Part shown: positions 6,026 through 9,202 of the stretch, piece after piece
How the letters are laid out: each line of letters opens with the position of its first letter
How positions within the stretch are numbered: position 1 is the first letter of the stretch
DNA from: Rhizobium sp. Q54
GTDB taxonomy: Bacteria > Pseudomonadota > Alphaproteobacteria > Rhizobiales > Beijerinckiaceae
Length of the DNA stretch: 9,202 bases
Direction of reading: 5' to 3'
NCBI GenBank assembly: GCA_945903655.1
Contig: CAMDOY010000128.1
Span: 1-9,202 of the forward strand
The notes under the pieces: model-generated
The model's database searches: none
Seen by the model: the letters and a program-made list of their open reading frames with translations, nothing else
Told to the model about the DNA's origin: nothing
Position numbers and translations under genes: made by a program

Positions 6026-7702
6026 ATGAGCAAAGTTCCCCCCGACATCGGTTTTGTGAGCTCGCGGCGCGGGTTCCTGAAACGTGGCCTCGGGTTGGGA
6101 ATCGGCGGCCTGGTCGCGGGATGCGGCAGGACGGTCATCGGCGGTTCTGTGGGGCAGGGGGCTGGATCGTCGCCAACCAATCCTACTGACCCGACCAAGC
6201 CCACCGATCCGACCACGCCTGTGGACCCGACAAAGCCCCCAGATCCGCCCAAGCCCCCTGATCCGACCACGCCACCTGACCCGACCACACCCCCCGAACC
6301 GCCCAAGACGGTCGATACGCAGCCCATTCCCTCAGGCTCGCCGGATCAGGTCGCCACCACGGTGACAGCCAACGTGGTCGGCGTCCTGGATTCCACTTTC
6401 GTTGGCTTCAGTTTTGAAAAATCAGAACTCGTGACACGCATCTTGTCCACGGCCAACCCGGCTACGCTCCCCTTGTTCACTGCGCTTGGCCCAAGGATCA
6501 TGCGCTTTGGAGGCACTGCTGTAGACCGCCTCGTATGGGTGCCGGATGGAAATCATGATATTCCTGCGCAGTTGATCAAAGACGATATCAACTCCTTGGC
6601 GACCTTTTTAAAAAGGTGTGGATGGCGAGCGATATACGGGATCAATCTGGCCAAGAACGACCCAGCCAAGGCCGCAGATGAAGCCGTGTATGTGGCCAAC
6701 GCCTTGGGAAACAGCCTGGATTGTTTTGCGCTCGGGAACGAGCCCGCATCGTTTGATAGAACCGAATACGCGCCCCCTGCCGGTTATTCAACGTGGAATT
6801 ATGATGCCTATAAGAACAAATGGATCACCCTCAGAAACGCCATCGTCCAAAGGGTGCCCAACGCACGATTTTCGGGCGCTGACGCTACTGGCGGGAGCGT
6901 TGATAGCTACACGGTTCCGTTCGCCAGAGATATCGGCGCCAGTCGGCTGAACGTGCTTACGCAGCATCATTATCGATTGAGCAGCACCGACACGCGAACA
7001 TTGGCGAGCTTGCTGACCTTCCCTGACCCGAGACTTGGCCTCATCCTCTCCAAAGTGAAAACAGCCGCTGACAATCTGGGCGTGCCCTTCAGAATCACCG
7101 AGGCGAATTCTGCAGTACAAGGCGGGGCTGATGGCGTCAGCAATGTCTTTGGGTCGGCGCTCTGGGCCCTCCAAAATATTTTCACCGTTGCGCTGGGCGG
7201 CGCCAGCGGCCTGCATTTTCACTTTGGCGGCTTAGCGAAATATGCCCCATTCAACTTCGCCAGCGCAGACCCCACGCAGATCAACCCGCTTTATTATGGG
7301 CTGTTGTTCTCCTCGATGGCGGGAGCGGGGAGACTCCTGCAAACGACCATCACGCCAGCCCAGCAGGGCCTTTTCGCCTATACGATTGATACAGGCTCCG
7401 GAAAAAGCGTGATGTTCATCAACATTGAAAGCAGATCTTTCAAGGTCGATCTGAAGCTTCCCGCGCCTGCGACGACCATCACGGCGATTTATCTGAACGT
7501 CAACCTCCAGGCGGCCATCAATGAGGTGGGTTGGGACGGCGATCCGCTGACAGCGCGCACCGCCACCAGGATCCAGAACGGGGAGGTCAAAATAGGACCT
7601 GGCTTTGTGGGGATGGGGACCCCCTATACCGTCGAGAGCCGAGGCGATAAAGCCACGGTCTATGTTCCCCCCAAGACAGCCGTCCTCGTCAAGGCGTCCT
7701 GA
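6026..7702 (+). CDS. Tat-exported lipoprotein, GH79-like glycoside hydrolase (paralogue 3)
   Basis: The protein is 558 residues from the ATG at 6026. The signal region has SSRRGFLKR (Arg14-Arg15) and LVAGC (Cys33, then Gly), predicting Tat export and lipid anchoring. Gene 3 lacks a Gly-Ser run; a Pro/Thr/Asp linker extends to about residue 94. The enzyme domain opens with VGFSFEKSELVT and IMRFGGTAVDRLVW. ALGNEPASFD carries the probable acid/base Glu239. ITEANSAVQGG carries the probable nucleophile Glu359, followed by VSNVFGSALWAL and HFHFGG. A conserved LTQHHYRLSS strand lies between them. The C-terminal beta-domain begins near residue 419 (NPLYYGLLFSSMAG). These landmarks fit GH79 (heparanase / beta-glucuronidase). 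The stop overlaps the stop of the convergent aminopeptidase gene by 14 bases. The frame is intact and both catalytic Glu are present, so it is probably active. The family call is motif-based; related clan GH-A families cannot be fully excluded. Confidence 0.82.
   Translation: MSKVPPDIGFVSSRRGFLKRGLGLGIGGLVAGCGRTVIGGSVGQGAGSSPTNPTDPTKPTDPTTPVDPTKPPDPPKPPDPTTPPDPTTPPEPPKTVDTQPIPSGSPDQVATTVTANVVGVLDSTFVGFSFEKSELVTRILSTANPATLPLFTALGPRIMRFGGTAVDRLVWVPDGNHDIPAQLIKDDINSLATFLKRCGWRAIYGINLAKNDPAKAADEAVYVANALGNSLDCFALGNEPASFDRTEYAPPAGYSTWNYDAYKNKWITLRNAIVQRVPNARFSGADATGGSVDSYTVPFARDIGASRLNVLTQHHYRLSSTDTRTLASLLTFPDPRLGLILSKVKTAADNLGVPFRITEANSAVQGGADGVSNVFGSALWALQNIFTVALGGASGLHFHFGGLAKYAPFNFASADPTQINPLYYGLLFSSMAGAGRLLQTTITPAQQGLFAYTIDTGSGKSVMFINIESRSFKVDLKLPAPATTITAIYLNVNLQAAINEVGWDGDPLTARTATRIQNGEVKIGPGFVGMGTPYTVESRGDKATVYVPPKTAVLVKAS
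6173..6307 (+). repeat. Pro/Thr/Asp-rich linker repeats in paralogue 3
   Basis: This stretch encodes about 45 residues of DPT, KPP, DPP and TPP triplets (for example DPTKPTDPTTPVDPTKPPDP). The underlying DNA is a degenerate in-frame tandem repeat based on 'gacccgaccaag/acg'. It joins the lipobox region to the catalytic domain and has no preceding Gly-Ser run. Antisense reading of this and the sister linkers yields Gly-rich open frames that are not real genes. Confidence 0.83.
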
Positions 7703-9202
7703 TCGCCTTCGTGGCGCCCGCAAGCCATTTGCGCGTGGCGGGGCTCACCAGCGGCGTCAGCGCCTTGCGCACCCTCGCGTGATAGGCGTTGAGCCAGGCC
7801 AGTTCCTCGCGCGTCAGCAGCTTTGGTTCGATCAGGGCGAGGTCGATGGGCGCGAGGGTCAGCGTGGCGAAGCCCAGCATCTCCCGCTCCGCGCCCTTGA
7901 TGGCGCGCGGCTCCACGACGATGAGATTTTCGATGCGGATTCCATAGGCGCCGGTCTTGTAATAGCCCGGCTCGTTGGAGAGGATCATGCCCGGCTCCAG
8001 CGCCACGCCGCCCACTTTGGAAATGCGCTGCGGCCCCTCGTGCACCGAGAGGTAAGAGCCCACCCCGTGGCCCGTGCCATGGTCGAAATCGAGACCGGCG
8101 TCCCACAGCGCGCGCCGCGCAAAGCCATCGAGCTGCGCCCCTGAGGCGCGCTTGGGGAAGACGCTGGTGGCGATGCCGATATGGCCCTTGAGCACGCGGG
8201 TGAAACGGTCGCGCATTTCAGCGGTCGGCTTGCCCACCGCCAGGGTGCGGGTGATGTCGGTGGTGCCATCCTCATATTGCGCACCGGAATCGATGAGGAA
8301 GAGGCCGCGTTTGATTTTGGCGTTGGTGGCTTCCGTCACGCGGTAATGCACGATGGCGCCATTGGGCCCCATGCCGGAAATGGAGGGGAAGGAGACATCC
8401 CTGAGTTTCTTCGTCGCGCGGCGGAAGGTTTCCAGCGCCTGCGCGGATTCGATCTCGGTGAGCTTGCCCTTGGGCGCGGCGCCCGCAAACCAGGCCAGAA
8501 ACTCCACCATGGCCGCGCCATCGCGCAGATGGGCCGCGACGGCCCCGCGCAGCTCCGCCCTGTTCTTGCGCGCCTTCATGAGGGCGGTGGGGTCGGCGCC
8601 CACGTCCGCAGTCCCGCCAGCCGCTTCCAGCGCCTGCACGAGGCGGGCGGGGACGGTGGCGGCGTCGAAGCGCACCCGTTTTTTGGAAGCGCCCAGCGCC
8701 GCTATGTCGGCCAGCAGCGCCTCGGGGACTGCGAGCTTCAGGAACGTCAGGCCCGCGCGCACAGCGTCGCTGAGCTTGCGCGGGTCTACATAGAGCAGCG
8801 GCTTGCCCTTGGCGGGAACCATGGCGAAGCAAAGCGCGATGGGCGTATGGGCCACATCCGCGCCGCGAAGGTTGAAGGCCCAGGCCACCGCATGGGGGTC
8901 GCTCAGCACCAGCGCATCGGCCTTGCCCAGCGCCGCCTGAATGCGTGCGATCTTCGCCTGCGCATCTTCGCCGCTGAAGCGGGCGGGATGCAAGGTCACG
9001 GCGCCCAGGGGCGGGGCGGGGCGGTCGGTCCAGATGGCGTCGAGGGGGTTCGTCTCCGCATGGACCAACTCGCCGCCAGCCGCCTTCACGGCGCGCTCGT
9101 AGCGGGCGAGTTGGGCGGGGGTGTGCAGCCAGGGGTCGCAGGCGATGCGCCAGCCCTTTTTCACCTGCTTTTCGAGCCATGCGTCGGGGCCGGTCTCGCC
9201 GC
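7689..9202 (-). CDS. pepP: Xaa-Pro aminopeptidase (aminopeptidase P, M24B), 5' end outside window
   Basis: The minus-strand frame is open from the right edge to a TGA at 7689-7691, giving 503 visible residues. Usual alphaproteobacterial homologues are about 600, so roughly the first 100 residues are missing. The GTG at 9164 could be read as a start, but the frame continues upstream with family-like sequence (GPDAWLEKQVKKGWRIACDP), so it is internal. A creatinase-type N-terminal region (YDPWLHT-like DPWLHTPAQLARYE; LDAIWTDRPAPP) precedes the pita-bread M24 domain. Metal ligands are seen in order: Asp in LIDSGAQY, Asp in GTTDITRT, His in HGTGHGVGSYL, Glu in SNEPGYY and Glu in IRIENL. The enzyme removes an N-terminal residue preceding proline, with a dinuclear metal centre, in the cytoplasm. 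It is convergent with paralogue 3; the two reading frames overlap by 14 bases. It is not functionally linked to the glycosidases in any obvious way. Confidence 0.93.
   Translation of the reverse strand, partial: GETGPDAWLEKQVKKGWRIACDPWLHTPAQLARYERAVKAAGGELVHAETNPLDAIWTDRPAPPLGAVTLHPARFSGEDAQAKIARIQAALGKADALVLSDPHAVAWAFNLRGADVAHTPIALCFAMVPAKGKPLLYVDPRKLSDAVRAGLTFLKLAVPEALLADIAALGASKKRVRFDAATVPARLVQALEAAGGTADVGADPTALMKARKNRAELRGAVAAHLRDGAAMVEFLAWFAGAAPKGKLTEIESAQALETFRRATKKLRDVSFPSISGMGPNGAIVHYRVTEATNAKIKRGLFLIDSGAQYEDGTTDITRTLAVGKPTAEMRDRFTRVLKGHIGIATSVFPKRASGAQLDGFARRALWDAGLDFDHGTGHGVGSYLSVHEGPQRISKVGGVALEPGMILSNEPGYYKTGAYGIRIENLIVVEPRAIKGAEREMLGFATLTLAPIDLALIEPKLLTREELAWLNAYHARVRKALTPLVSPATRKWLAGATKAIRTP

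Larger units (their letters stand above)
2351..7702 (+). repeat. three-unit tandem gene array
   Basis: Three head-to-tail units of about 1.74-1.82 kb begin at the TTGAGC boxes at 2351, 4138 and 5961. Each has promoter, palindrome, 30-base leader, Tat/lipobox segment, linker, GH79-like enzyme and C-terminal domain. Units 1 and 2 end in a remnant of the aminopeptidase 3' end, and unit 3 runs into the real gene. No transposase, inverted terminal repeats or integration site is visible, so amplification by unequal recombination is the simplest explanation. The block looks less GC-rich than ligA and pepP. Confidence 0.75.

Noticed and set aside
6173..6307. Short spaced repeats resembling a CRISPR array
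   Set aside because: The repeats are degenerate in-frame Pro/Thr/Asp codons inside a coding region, without constant-length repeats or unique spacers.
6602..6617. Perfect 16-bp A/T-rich palindrome ACCTTTTTAAAAAGGT inside gene 3
   Set aside because: It encodes ordinary protein (ATFLKRCGW) aligned with the sister proteins, is absent from the other paralogues, and is not near a gene end. Probably chance.
7605..8144. Plus-strand open frame of about 180 codons across the end of paralogue 3 and into pepP
   Set aside because: It is out of frame with paralogue 3 and antisense to the metal-binding core of pepP; no start signals or family features were seen.
9162..9164. GTG as the start codon of the aminopeptidase gene
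   Set aside because: The frame stays open to the window edge with family-like sequence upstream, and a start here would remove part of the conserved creatinase-type N-terminal domain.

Overview
The window is high-GC DNA, most likely from an alphaproteobacterium. The evidence is the gene order recN (3' end) - ligA, the style of these proteins, and a convergent M24B aminopeptidase P. No rRNA or tRNA is present to narrow the taxon further.

Layout. Positions 1-177 are the 3' end of recN. ligA, the NAD+-dependent DNA ligase, follows at 227-2329. At the right edge, on the minus strand, is a Xaa-Pro aminopeptidase (pepP-like, 7689-9202) whose 5' end lies outside the window. Between these housekeeping genes sits a 5.3-kb block (about 2351-7702) made of three head-to-tail paralogues. 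Each encodes a predicted Tat-exported lipoprotein: an SRRGF-type twin-arginine signal, a lipobox Cys at residue 33, a Ser/Gly- and Pro-rich linker, a GH79-like (heparanase / beta-glucuronidase) TIM-barrel with both catalytic glutamates, and a C-terminal beta-domain.

Each paralogue has its own sigma70-like promoter (TTGAGC, 17-bp spacer, TA-rich -10). The -10 abuts or overlaps a palindrome centred on TTCGAA, placed about where transcription should start. It is perfect over 24 bp in unit 1 and 16 bp in unit 2, and degenerate in unit 3. The three genes therefore look like separate transcription units sharing one regulator rather than a read-through operon. Because the promoters lie on top of the upstream TTG/GTG candidates, the ATG codons at 2416, 4203 and 6026 are the better starts.

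The most informative oddity is that the ends of units 1 and 2 carry short minus-strand remnants of the last 12 codons plus stop of the neighbouring aminopeptidase gene. The remnant behind unit 1 differs from the real gene at six positions, all in third codon positions and all synonymous. This suggests that the amplified segment included the end of pepP. Near-identical signal-peptide regions joined to strongly diverged catalytic domains in units 2 and 3 suggest later homogenisation. The probable role of the array is processing of a uronic-acid-containing polysaccharide at the cell envelope. Substrate specificity cannot be read from the sequence.
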